Shown here: positions 39,301 to 46,631 of the stretch, in pieces
How positions within the stretch are numbered: position 1 is the stretch's first letter
How the letters are laid out: each line of letters starts with the position of its first letter
Assembly: GCF_000187245.1 (NCBI RefSeq)
Contig: NC_027862.1
Coordinates: forward strand, 558,001-622,000
Source of the DNA: Ogataea parapolymorpha DL-1
Lineage: Eukaryota > Ascomycota > Pichiomycetes > Pichiales > Pichiaceae
DNA: 64,000 nt
Direction: 5' to 3'
Notes under the pieces: generated by a model
Told to the model about the DNA's origin: nothing
The model's input: the letters and a program-made list of their open reading frames with translations, nothing else
Database searches by the model: none
Made by a program: the position numbers and the translations under genes

Positions 39301-40502
39301 GATAGAAAAGACACCGTCTGGACGGTCTTTCCGAGCCCCATCTCGTCGGCAAGAATGCCGTTCTCGTTGCGTGACCACAGAAACGCCATCCAATTGAGCC
39401 CCGTCAGCTGGAAATCACGCAGCTCGCCGTTTTTGATGAACAGCGGCTGCGACGTCAGCTTCTCGAACCGCGGCCTGTTGGAGCCGTACGACGCTGAAAG
39501 ACCCGGCAGAATCTTGGAGTTCTGTCTGTTCTGGAACTTGGTCACCTCTTGCGGCGCCAGCGGCGCGATCTCGCTGCCCGATTCCCACGTGCACTCGTCG
39601 TAGTTCAGTCGCTTCCATTTGACCAAGTACCGCAGGTCCGACTCGCCCGTTTCGAGCGTGACGCGCTCGCTGTCGACGATCCGCTCCACCTTTTTGTACT
39701 CCTGCAAATTCTCGCGTCTCGTCTCGTTTTCCAGCTCCATCTGCTCGATATCCTCTCTCGTGACAAACGGGTCTTTGCGGATCTCTCTGTCGTTGATAAT
39801 GTACAAGTTGATATAGTTGTCGACCTTCTTCATGCCCTTGACGTTCCTACTTTTGATCGCATCGTACGTCTCCCACGTATTGTGCAGATGCGACGTGTTG
39901 GTCCACTTGATCATGTATTCAAAGTCCGTTTTAGGGTCTCCGTTAGCAAGCACGTCCTGGACGCGTTTCTTGTGCTCCTCGAACTTCGTGTCGTCGTCGT
40001 CCGAGACGTCGGACTCCTCGCCGATCACACGGTGGTCCAGAACCTGGTCAATTCCCTCCTCAGGAGCCACCTCTTCCGGCTCTGCAGAATAATACTCTCC
40101 ATAGGCCTCGCCGTCCTCGTCCTCAGACTCCAGAAACTCGTCGTCGTCGGCGTCCAGAGCATAATTCACCGCCCGGTTGCTTCTGTTCGACAACCGCAGT
40201 TCCGTGAACCCAGGAAACTGTTCCGACGACTTGTACGCAGGCTGCTTCTTCTTCCTCGGCCGGCCTCTCTTTTTCTTCCCGCCGTACTCCGAGTCGTCCG
40301 AGTCCAGCATGTCATCGTCCAAAGCGGCCTCGTCATCTGAATACGCGCGTTTCTGACGCGTCTTCTTCTTTGCCGTGTAATCCTCGTCCTCCTCGTCAGA
40401 GAACTCTGCCACGCCCAACGGTTTTGATCTGGCCCTTCCAGACCGCCGCAGCCCGTACAGTTCCGGATTGCTTTCTATCTCCGAACGTATATCCGTGGAC
40501 AT
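36348..40502 (-). CDS. CHD1: Chromatin remodeller Chd1
   Basis: Chd1 is an ATP-dependent nucleosome-spacing enzyme acting in transcribed genes. The 1384-residue protein starts with an acidic and lysine-rich region, followed by paired chromodomains (about residues 165-345). The SNF2 ATPase has the P-loop [10 protein letters not shown] near residue 387, the DEAH box near 495 and the helicase C lobe with [11 protein letters not shown] and ARAHRIGQ. The SANT-SLIDE DNA-binding domain comes next, and the Chd1 C-terminal CHCT domain (about 1285-1384) ends the protein. S. cerevisiae Chd1 has 1468 residues, so it is full length. The start is the ATG at 40500-40502. Upstream lies a 1.3-kb gap shared with an unrecognised gene. 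Confidence 0.97.
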   Translation of the reverse strand: MSTDIRSEIESNPELYGLRRSGRARSKPLGVAEFSDEEDEDYTAKKKTRQKRAYSDDEAALDDDMLDSDDSEYGGKKKRGRPRKKKQPAYKSSEQFPGFTELRLSNRSNRAVNYALDADDDEFLESEDEDGEAYGEYYSAEPEEVAPEEGIDQVLDHRVIGEESDVSDDDDTKFEEHKKRVQDVLANGDPKTDFEYMIKWTNTSHLHNTWETYDAIKSRNVKGMKKVDNYINLYIINDREIRKDPFVTREDIEQMELENETRRENLQEYKKVERIVDSERVTLETGESDLRYLVKWKRLNYDECTWESGSEIAPLAPQEVTKFQNRQNSKILPGLSASYGSNRPRFEKLTSQPLFIKNGELRDFQLTGLNWMAFLWSRNENGILADEMGLGKTVQTVSFLSWLIYARRQNGPHLVVVPLSTVPAWQETFDKWAPDVNVIYYMGNTKSRKAIRDYEFYVGGNRKKVKFNVLLTTYEYILKDRAELGSFKWQYLAVDEAHRLKNAESSLYESLSEFKVANRLLITGTPLQNNLKELAALCNFLMPGKFQIDQEIDFDTPNAEAEGYIKALQAEIKPFILRRLKKDVETSLPGKTERILRVELSDIQTEYYKNILTKNYGALNQGPRGSQISLLNIMAELKKASNHPYLFDGVEEHVLAKVGSHSRENILKGLIMSSGKMVLLDQLLNKLHRDGHRVLIFSQMVRILDIIGDYLQLKGHSFQRLDGTISSHKRRLAIDHFNAEGSKDFVFLLSTRAGGLGINLMTADTVIIFDSDWNPQADLQAMARAHRIGQKNHVMVYRFVSKDTVEEQVLERARRKMILEYAIISLGITDNNKSKTKAEPTSGELSEILKFGASNMFKSNDNQKKLENLDLEDVLNHAEDHVTTPDLGESNLGGEEFLKQFEVTDYKADVDWDDIIPEDELKKIKEEEEKRKEEAFLQEQIEMASRRRLAAVKKPEYDEQDDDEGPSRRQKKLDMNNLTESQIRNVYKAILRYGDISERLEELVADGTLPNKNIKILDQCQREIMETSSRLVAEYEAKRAEELKELEAKAMEEKEQLAKLPPRADGQPHPTPAMQLYSARKRDKKAILFDYKGVKNMNAEVVLNRPQELKLLQSVIPADDPMKFKLTKEPKPVNGWSCKWTIKQDTMLLIGVYKFGYGAWTQIRDDPILGLQNMMYLETPPAGASKEEKEKMSKRIPASIHLVRRTDYLLGFLKEIQSNAGSHPEPKEPKKNSRPKKTAKKSSTPDVESKSGTPKPAGSGASSPTSSQPTLYQVMKNNKSSSPEAQKQKKPASSGAKSEHDLLKPVDKDLKIWESKGKGLDKAEWGSKLKSSLISIGNQIEKVSKNDAKLNGKLWAMAQKSWPNAGVSSELIKKMYLKKVGQHK

Positions 40503-40711
40503 TTCGTGTTATATGTGTGTTTGAGCGGCGCAGAACACTGTTTGCAGCGAATGTTTACCTGTCAAAGCGATTCCCAACGGTTAGGTAATAACGTGTCTAA
40601 AAGCGACAAAAGTGGCGTTCTTTCTGCGACTCTTGTGTATTTACAGCTCGTGTTAGCGACTTGTTGCGTTTGCGCAGACCTGAGCGAGCCAATTTATTAG
40701 TTTGCAACTAG

Positions 40712-40718
40712 TATAAAA
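40712..40718 (+). promoter_or_regulatory. TATA box candidate
   Basis: TATAAAA on the plus strand lies about 1.1 kb before the next start codon. It suggests a transcript beginning near 40760-40800, which would be either a long-leader mRNA or a separate RNA. Confidence 0.4.
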
Positions 40719-41389
40719 GTCAGCAGTAACCTGGCCTTAGTGGAAAAAAAATTTACATCTCATTCCGCAAAACAACAGGGAGGGTAATCAGATCGCACGT
40801 CGCGGGGTGCTACAGATGTTTTACGCACTCTAGGAGCCGAAACGTGGGGCTTTCGGCACGCAGAAGGGCCAAATAGCAGGCAGAGGTTGTGTTTTGGTAT
40901 ATTTCGGGTACAAAGAGCAGGAACACCAGCGATTTGGGGGCCAGAACGAGTCCTGGCGCTGTCCTGCGCAGACGGAGCGATCGATTTTTGCAGTGATTGC
41001 AAAGAAAAGACCACTAAGGAAACGAGAGAAGTTCTCAAAAGACTGTGCCGGAGAAAAAGCAAAGAAAAGGCCCGATTTGGAGCTTGTATGGCATTGTGCG
41101 GTTTGGTGGCCTGTTTCGGTGCACAGATGGCCAAAGTGAGGCAAACTGGTCAGCTGGAGAGCGTCTAGTCGCTCCACCGACTCGAAAAACGGGTCTTTTC
41201 TGCTTCCAGGCCAACAATAAACCGTATTCAGCCTGCCACGCCCGGTACAAGCGTCGAAACTCCCCGAAAAGCGCGCGCTGGCATTAACTCGCAATCTTCA
41301 GTCATTACTGGCTCCGCAACCTCGTGAATGTCATACGTACCGTGTCTTTAGACCCACCGGAAGCCGGTTTTCGCCGCAAATGGACCAGA

Positions 41390-41395
41390 ACGCGT
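41390..41395. promoter_or_regulatory. MCB-like site (ACGCGT)
   Basis: ACGCGT is the core of the MluI cell-cycle box bound by the MBF (Mbp1-Swi6) factor in yeasts. It lies 439 bp upstream of the unrecognised gene's ATG. Confidence 0.35.
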
Positions 41396-41572
41396 CAAGA
41401 ACAACAACGCGCACATTCCACCAAAAACAGGCGCTTTTTACCGCACTGAAACCGGTGAACCCAAATACTGCAATAAACCAGAAAAGAGATGAGTATATTT
41501 CCAGCGAAAAAAAAAAACCCTGAGGTTATCCAATTTAGCCACCCGCATTTACCCGGCCCTGGTGGTTGCACA

Positions 41573-41584
41573 TCGACGCGTCGA
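41573..41584. promoter_or_regulatory. 12-bp palindrome containing an MCB core
   Basis: TCGACGCGTCGA is a perfect palindrome with ACGCGT at its centre (41576-41581), 250 bp upstream of the ATG at 41834. With the second ACGCGT at 41390 it suggests G1/S control, by analogy with MBF targets. Confidence 0.4.
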
Positions 41585-41833
41585 CAGAGCGACCATGGCA
41601 CCGCTCACCACGCCAGCATGGCCATGGACTGGACAGGCCCAGCATGTGGCCTGTGTTGGCAAGTGCCAGCTATATCTCCTGCGTCGCCGACGTGTTTTGC
41701 GTCGAAACATCATCTGTCATTTATGTCCGGGCGATCAGTAATAACATATTTAACAAGGGCAAGAAAAAAGGAGTACTGTCTAAGCCGATTTCATCTACGC
41801 TGATCGAACCGCAAGGAGAGCACCTCCTTTAGT

Positions 41834-44203
41834 ATGCCTTCAAGTGAAGGATTGCAACAAAGAGAGAATTCCAGCAGCGACAGTCCTCCAAGTGGCGAGG
41901 ATTTGGAACAGCTGAACCACCAGTTTAATTCATTCAGAGTTCGCATTCCCCTGACCGGCAACCGCAGAACCCGCGCGGCCATGGCGACTCCGCGACAAGA
42001 CCGGGCCGGGAGCCAGGGCCTTGGGCCAGAGGACCAGCACGACCACATTAGATGGTCAAATGACAATGATCTCAGCATTATCCCGCGAGTGCTGACCAAC
42101 GATCCGTTCAACGCGGTTTCGAGCACGTTTTTCAGGAATCACCCGGAGCACTGCATGAACGGCGAGCTTTCGGACTGTATCCGCGGAATGGGGCTCATGG
42201 GGCTCATGAACAAGAACATGGCCGACAAAAGGGCCGAGATCGCTGCTCCTAAGCCTGCTGTCGGGAAGCGCACGTTTTCGCAGATAGGAGCGGCTTCAAG
42301 ACCGGCTGGCGTGCAGCGCAGCAGCTTTGTGCAGCCGGGCATGACGTACATCTTGCGCAACGATGATGATATCTCTTCGGAGCTGCGTTTCACAGAGCTG
42401 TTCCAGGACGAACTCAAGGTCAAGGGAACGATCCAGACGGGTCACGCAGGCATCGAGTTTGTTGGCAAGATTGTCGACTTTATAGATAACGACCTGCGCA
42501 GTGGCGACGGCTCCAAGATGGGCATCGAGGGCTCTGTTTTCAGCAACTTGCTGAGGAATACGCTCTGTTTCGATAAAGATTTCCGCAAGTACATTGGCAG
42601 ACATAAACGCATGAACGACGACGACCCGAACTGGAAGCCATTCTATTTGGACAAGTTTGGGTATCTGAAGAGCAACGGGTCGCGCACCACGGGGCTACCA
42701 AAGCCGAAAGAGACCAAGTTCCCCAATTCCTCGATTTTCCACAAGATCACCAGCATGTGTGGCAACAAGGGGTGCACGTACAAGTGTCTGGCCAAATGGT
42801 TTGATCTGCCGCCGTTCAACGAGTTTGTTAACACGCCGGCTCCGCCTACACCGCCGGGTGGCAGACGCAAGACAATGAACAACCCAGAAAACCTGCTCGT
42901 GTGTCCGCACTGCCAGGACCTGATTATGGAGAATTTTATCCTAATGAAGCTGGAGGTGGACATTGAGGACCTGCTTCGGGACTCGCGCTCGCCCAGCACC
43001 GACCTCAAAATCAGAAACGACATGCGGTACAAGCGGCGCAGACGGCTCAAACCGCTGACGACGTACGCCGGCGTCGGGAACTCGTCGCTGGAGTCCGCGT
43101 CGACGGCCGCCTCGGCAATCTCAGTCCCGCTCACACACATCGGCCGCCCGCAGTACTACAACAACGAGCACACTAGAGGATTTATATTTGGCACTGGACA
43201 TCAGCATTTCATGGAGAATTTACGACAACGAGACGAGAACCGCGCGCGCCGCATCCGGCTGCTGGACTATCTGGTTTCGCGACAGCAATGGCGCCACGAC
43301 TCGGACCTACCGCCTCCGTTCCATTTCCGGCAGCAGACGAGTAGCGGCGAAGGATACTCGACGGACTCGGATTTCAGCGACGACGAACTAGAGCGCAATT
43401 TCATCGTCGAGAACCTGGACGACGAAGACGACGCATTTGAAGACGAAGACGACGAAGAAAACGAAGACGACGTGGGCATCGAGGAGCTGTACGACGTGGA
43501 GCTGTCGAGCGGTCGGTCGCGCCGCATCGAGAACTTGCTGTTCGAACGCAATATTAATAGAGAGCAGCAGAACCACCGAAGAGGCCACGTTCTCGCACGC
43601 AAGCTCTACAAAAACAGCAGCAGCAAGCTGAAACTGCATTTATACGTGTCGATCAACCGCCTCACGGGCGAGCTGTTCATGATACCCGGGAACTTGGACC
43701 GCAACAACTGGAGCTCTGAGGAAAACGATGGCGAGCTGTTCGAGGACTATCAGACATTTTTGAGGATCTACCGGCTCTTCAACGACGACGACGTGCGTTC
43801 TAGCGAAGAGAGCTCGAAACAGTACCACGAGTTCCACGAATACCTGCAAACTAACAAGCAGTGCGAACGGCAGCGTGTGCAGAAGCTGCTCCTTCTGAAC
43901 TTGATCACCAACCCGAACCTGTACATGTTCAAGCCAGAAAGCAAGCCCATTCCGTACGACGTGTCGACGCCGCTGCCTGTGGTTGTTTCGCCCAACGTCC
44001 TGCCGCCGATGGGGGCCCCATTCAACAAGCGCAAAAACAAGCAGCACGAGGAGGAGGAGGCCCAGATGAAGGACACTTTGATCCAGTACCTGAACGAAAA
44101 CGTCAACTTCTCGCACGACCACACCAAGGTGCTGAAATTCAGCCCGAACTACTCCAACCGGCTCAATCTGTTTGGTTCATTGTACTCATTTAGCTACTCG
44201 TGA
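41834..44203 (+). CDS. Unrecognised 789-residue acidic protein with Cys pairs
   Basis: I do not recognise this protein. The first 110 residues are polar and probably disordered. A more ordered region follows (about residues 165-290), with strand/helix patterns such as MTYILRNDDD, ELFQDELKVKGTI and GIEFVGKIVDFIDNDL. Cysteines at about residues 312-322 (MCGNKGCTYKC) and a CPHC pair near 357 could bind zinc. Basic patches (RYKRRRRLK near residue 400) may be nuclear localisation signals. A long Asp/Glu-rich stretch lies at about 520-560, and a folded-looking part (LKLHLYVSINRLTGELFMIPG) near 605. Codon use looks like that of neighbouring genes, so recent transfer is unlikely. A nuclear regulatory role is a guess. 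Its long upstream region with two ACGCGT boxes is the only contextual clue. Confidence 0.85.
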   Translation: MPSSEGLQQRENSSSDSPPSGEDLEQLNHQFNSFRVRIPLTGNRRTRAAMATPRQDRAGSQGLGPEDQHDHIRWSNDNDLSIIPRVLTNDPFNAVSSTFFRNHPEHCMNGELSDCIRGMGLMGLMNKNMADKRAEIAAPKPAVGKRTFSQIGAASRPAGVQRSSFVQPGMTYILRNDDDISSELRFTELFQDELKVKGTIQTGHAGIEFVGKIVDFIDNDLRSGDGSKMGIEGSVFSNLLRNTLCFDKDFRKYIGRHKRMNDDDPNWKPFYLDKFGYLKSNGSRTTGLPKPKETKFPNSSIFHKITSMCGNKGCTYKCLAKWFDLPPFNEFVNTPAPPTPPGGRRKTMNNPENLLVCPHCQDLIMENFILMKLEVDIEDLLRDSRSPSTDLKIRNDMRYKRRRRLKPLTTYAGVGNSSLESASTAASAISVPLTHIGRPQYYNNEHTRGFIFGTGHQHFMENLRQRDENRARRIRLLDYLVSRQQWRHDSDLPPPFHFRQQTSSGEGYSTDSDFSDDELERNFIVENLDDEDDAFEDEDDEENEDDVGIEELYDVELSSGRSRRIENLLFERNINREQQNHRRGHVLARKLYKNSSSKLKLHLYVSINRLTGELFMIPGNLDRNNWSSEENDGELFEDYQTFLRIYRLFNDDDVRSSEESSKQYHEFHEYLQTNKQCERQRVQKLLLLNLITNPNLYMFKPESKPIPYDVSTPLPVVVSPNVLPPMGAPFNKRKNKQHEEEEAQMKDTLIQYLNENVNFSHDHTKVLKFSPNYSNRLNLFGSLYSFSYS

Positions 44204-44224
44204 TATATACAGGAATTCACAGGG

Positions 44225-44554
44225 TTACCATATGCCTCCGTCTTTTCTGCGCTCTTTCATCCACTCCTTCTTACACTCTCTGAAGGCGCGGAAATACTCG
44301 CCGCAAACCTCCTTGTAGTCCTCGTCGTGGTTTTCCATGCACCGGATGGCCATCTGCGACGACTTTGCGCACGGGTCGTAAAATTTAGACGCAGTTTTGG
44401 TGAGGAAAGCGTCCTTGTGCACGCGCTGCGTCGGCGAATCCGGGTAGAATTTGACTTTGATCTCGTTGTCGATTTTTTCCACAAAGCTCGGTTTGTCGTC
44501 TGTCTGTGTTTCCAGCCGCCTCAGCGTTTTGTTGTCGACGTTCTCGTTCGGCAT
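44225..44554 (-). CDS. COX23: Mitochondrial twin CX9C protein Cox23
   Basis: The 109-residue intermembrane-space protein has two CX9C motifs, C62/C72 and C84/C94, forming a helical hairpin held by disulfides and imported through Mia40. Cox23 is needed for cytochrome c oxidase assembly and copper homeostasis and works in the Cox17 pathway. The family signature FYDPCAKSSQMAIRC is clear. S. cerevisiae Cox23 (151 residues) has a longer N-terminus, whereas this one starts directly at MPNENVDNK. It is convergent with the preceding gene (21 bp) and divergent from NCS2 (65 bp). Confidence 0.9.
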   Translation of the reverse strand: MPNENVDNKTLRRLETQTDDKPSFVEKIDNEIKVKFYPDSPTQRVHKDAFLTKTASKFYDPCAKSSQMAIRCMENHDEDYKEVCGEYFRAFRECKKEWMKERRKDGGIW

Positions 44555-44619
44555 TGCGAAATTGTATTTAATTGATTATTTTTCTGCACAGCCGGTAAAT
44601 AAATTTTCAGGTCTTTATC
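44555..44619. promoter_or_regulatory. 65-bp divergent promoter COX23/NCS2
   Basis: This AT-rich gap of 65 bp lies between the head-to-head start codons of a mitochondrial assembly gene and a tRNA-modification gene. No distinct motif was seen. Confidence 0.4.
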
Positions 44620-45786
44620 ATGGAGTGTTCTTTGGAGGACGTTTGCAACCGGTGCAAAAAAGAGCCGTGTGTGGTTGTTTCGCGTAAAGATCATTTCTGT
44701 GCGGCATGTTTCAGGAAATTTCTCTGTACGAAGCAGCGCAAACAGATGCAGGACGAGAAGTTCAAGGTCAAGTTTGGCAACTCCAGAGTAGAGCGGCCCA
44801 AAGTTCTTCTGCCGCTTTCCTACGGCAGTTCGTCGCTGGCGCTGCTCGATATGGTCATTTCGCATTTGGAAGAACAGTGCCAGAATGAGAGGGCTGTTCA
44901 GGGCTACGTTTTGGTGGTGCTTCACGTGGGTGAGGACACTGCGCGGATGGAGCGACTGAGAAAGAAGTACTCGCGCGTACTGGAGAGACTGGAAGTGCAA
45001 TTTGTGACGGTGGATCCAGCGGTGTTTGTGCGGGACCTTGCCAAAGTGGCGGTGACAGATGAGTACGCTGTGCACCGGACAGAAAATAGCGAGTCTCTAA
45101 ATTTGCAGGAGCTGTTGCTCCAGTTCGATAGCCGGTCGTCGCGGCAGGATTTTTGGCAGCAGGTTGTCCAGGAAGTGATTTTCCGCAGTGCAGTGGCGCA
45201 TGACTGCTCAGTGGTGATTTTTGGCCACTCAATGAGCCGTTTGGCAGAGGAAATCCTTGCTCTCACCGTCAAGGGCCGCGGCTCAGAGACCGCACACCGT
45301 CTCACAGACGGGACAATGGACTACGTGGGATGCTCCTTGCATGTGATACATCCGCTGCGAGAGGTTTTGGCCTCTGAAATCAAAGAGTATGTGAGATTCA
45401 GCGGGTTGCAAGAAATGGTTGCAACTGAAGAGTCCGTGAAGCACAAGTCTGCGAAAAATAAGACAGTCAACGAGCTGGTGTGCGAGTACTTCGAAACGGT
45501 CGAGAGCGAGTACCCGGAGGTCATTTCGACGGTAGTCAAGATCGGCACAAAACTCGACTCGCCGCAGGGCATGGCACAGCAATGTATATTGTGCCAGGAA
45601 GCGGTTTATCGCGACCCCAAGACGTGGCTAGAGCAAATGTCCGAGAGCGCGAATAAACAGGCCCAGAGCGATGTGCCGCTGTGCTACGGGTGTCTGGTAA
45701 ACGTGGGTGTAGGCGGCGGGGCGGTGTGGCCGGTGAGTCGGCCGTCGAGGGAGGAAATTCTGGCAGAGTATATTTTAGAGGAATAA
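44620..45786 (+). CDS. NCS2: Cytosolic tRNA 2-thiolation protein Ncs2 (Ctu2)
   Basis: Ncs2 pairs with Ncs6 to thiolate the wobble uridine of cytosolic tRNA-Lys, -Glu and -Gln, using sulfur carried by Urm1. The 388-residue protein starts with a CxxC-rich segment (CNRCKKEPC, then HFCAACFRKFLC), continues with the PP-loop-like LLPLSYGSSSLALLDM, and ends with further Cys pairs (CILCQEAVYRD, CYGCLVNVG). The degenerate P-loop is the expected difference from the catalytic partner Ncs6. It is shorter than the S. cerevisiae protein (about 493 residues). VPS75 begins 67 bp downstream. Confidence 0.9.
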   Translation: MECSLEDVCNRCKKEPCVVVSRKDHFCAACFRKFLCTKQRKQMQDEKFKVKFGNSRVERPKVLLPLSYGSSSLALLDMVISHLEEQCQNERAVQGYVLVVLHVGEDTARMERLRKKYSRVLERLEVQFVTVDPAVFVRDLAKVAVTDEYAVHRTENSESLNLQELLLQFDSRSSRQDFWQQVVQEVIFRSAVAHDCSVVIFGHSMSRLAEEILALTVKGRGSETAHRLTDGTMDYVGCSLHVIHPLREVLASEIKEYVRFSGLQEMVATEESVKHKSAKNKTVNELVCEYFETVESEYPEVISTVVKIGTKLDSPQGMAQQCILCQEAVYRDPKTWLEQMSESANKQAQSDVPLCYGCLVNVGVGGGAVWPVSRPSREEILAEYILEE

Positions 45787-45853
45787 ATTATAAATTTAAT
45801 TTATATTTAATATTTGAATATTTATAATATTAATATATTTCAAATTATTTTTC
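45787..45853. other. Extremely AT-rich spacer with ARS-like core
   Basis: This 67-bp spacer between NCS2 and VPS75 contains only three G/C bases, although its flanks are near 50% GC. ATTTATATTTA at 45799-45809 matches the S. cerevisiae ARS consensus WTTTAYRTTTW in all 11 positions. It must also hold the NCS2 3' end and the VPS75 promoter. Confidence 0.45.
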
Positions 45854-46631
45854 ATGTCCGAACAGTAAGTACATTGCACTTTCACGTATACCCTAACTCA
45901 GATCTCTTGAAAAGGTGCTGGGCCAATTGGCCGATTGTGAGCTGGAAATGGACGAAGTCGAGAAGGAGGTCGAGAGGTTCCGATTCACCAAGTCCAAGCC
46001 TGTGTACGAAAAAAGACGAGACTTGTTTGTCCACATTCCCAGCTTCTGGTACATTGTTTTGGCCGAGCACGAGGACTTCCAGGAGTACATCCAGACGGAC
46101 GACATGAAGTATCTGGAGTTTATCAAGGAGATATATGTGGAGTACCTTCTAGATGACGACCCTATGAAATTTAGCATTACCTTTGGATTCGAGGCTCCCA
46201 AGGGCGAGATCGAGACGCAGACGGTCACGAAACGGTTTGAAAAAATCCACGACGTTGAGACTGGCGAGGAGAAGCTGGTTTCGGAGGCGGTGGACATAAA
46301 ATGGCCCGCAGAGCTCGACAGCATCAACCCGCACCTGATCAAGGCAAAGGGAGAAATGACCCCCGCTGACAAGAAGAAATACCGTGCAGGGATGAAATCG
46401 TTCTTCGCCTTTTTCGCCTGGACGGGGAAAAAGCCCGGTAAGGAGTACAGACACGGCGAGGATCTCGCTTTACTGATTGTGGAAGACCTGTTTCCTCATG
46501 CTACCAAATATTATACAGAAGCTGCTCCCGGTCTGGGAGACGGGGCAGACGACGAGGAGGTGGTCTCGAGCAGCGAGGAGCTGGACCTCGACGACGAGCC
46601 GGCCCCGAAACGGGCCAAGACTACTCCGTGA
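45854..46631 (+). CDS. VPS75: NAP-family histone chaperone Vps75, spliced
   Basis: Vps75 binds H3-H4 and works with Rtt109 to acetylate H3 K9, K27 and K56. Two exons (45854-45864 and 45902-46631) give 246 residues starting MSEQSLEKVLGQLADCEL. The long dimerisation helix (MDEVEKEVERFRFTKSKPVYEKR), DSINPHLIKAKG, KKKYRAGMKSFFAFFAWTG, KPGKEYRHGEDLA and an acidic tail ending in basic PKRAKTTP match S. cerevisiae Vps75 (264 residues) closely. Without splicing there is no ATG near the helix start. The last 11 bp overlap the convergent VPS10 coding sequence. Confidence 0.93.
45865..45901 (+). other. 37-nt intron in VPS75
   Basis: The donor is GTAAGT (45865), the branch region CCCTAAC is at 45891-45897 and the acceptor TCAG ends at 45901. 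The predicted branch A lies only 5 nt before the acceptor. Splicing gives codon CA|A (Gln) and restores an ATG start. Confidence 0.85.

Larger units (their letters stand above)
40503..41833. promoter_or_regulatory. 1.3-kb gene-free region between CHD1 and an unrecognised gene
   Basis: This is the longest non-coding stretch in the window. Only scattered short open frames occur and none looks like protein. Visible elements are a plus-strand TATAAAA at 40712-40718; an A-run at 40744-40751; a perfect 7-bp hairpin at 40836-40857 (GCCGAAA / TTTCGGC, 8-nt loop); ACGCGT at 41390-41395; a 12-bp palindrome TCGACGCGTCGA at 41573-41584; and an 11-A run near 41507-41517. I found no signature of U1, U2, U4, U5, U6, RNase P, RNase MRP or SRP RNA. 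It could be a long regulatory region, a long 5' leader, or host an unrecognised non-coding RNA. Confidence 0.5.

Noticed and set aside
39549..40340. 263-codon plus-strand frame opposite CHD1
   Set aside because: It is antisense to the chromodomain region of CHD1 and shows no independent protein features.
41540..41550. gccacccgc as a possible telomerase RNA template
   Set aside because: It does not extend to a full repeat and a half of a G-rich telomere unit, and no surrounding template boundary or pseudoknot was apparent.
40740..41830. Several short open frames (60-105 codons) in the gene-free region
   Set aside because: They overlap each other on both strands, often lack an ATG, and their translations show no conserved or compositional signs of protein.
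43267..43602. Ser-rich antisense frame opposite the acidic segment of the unrecognised gene
   Set aside because: GAC/GAA-rich codons for Asp/Glu automatically give Ser/Phe/Val-rich antisense frames.
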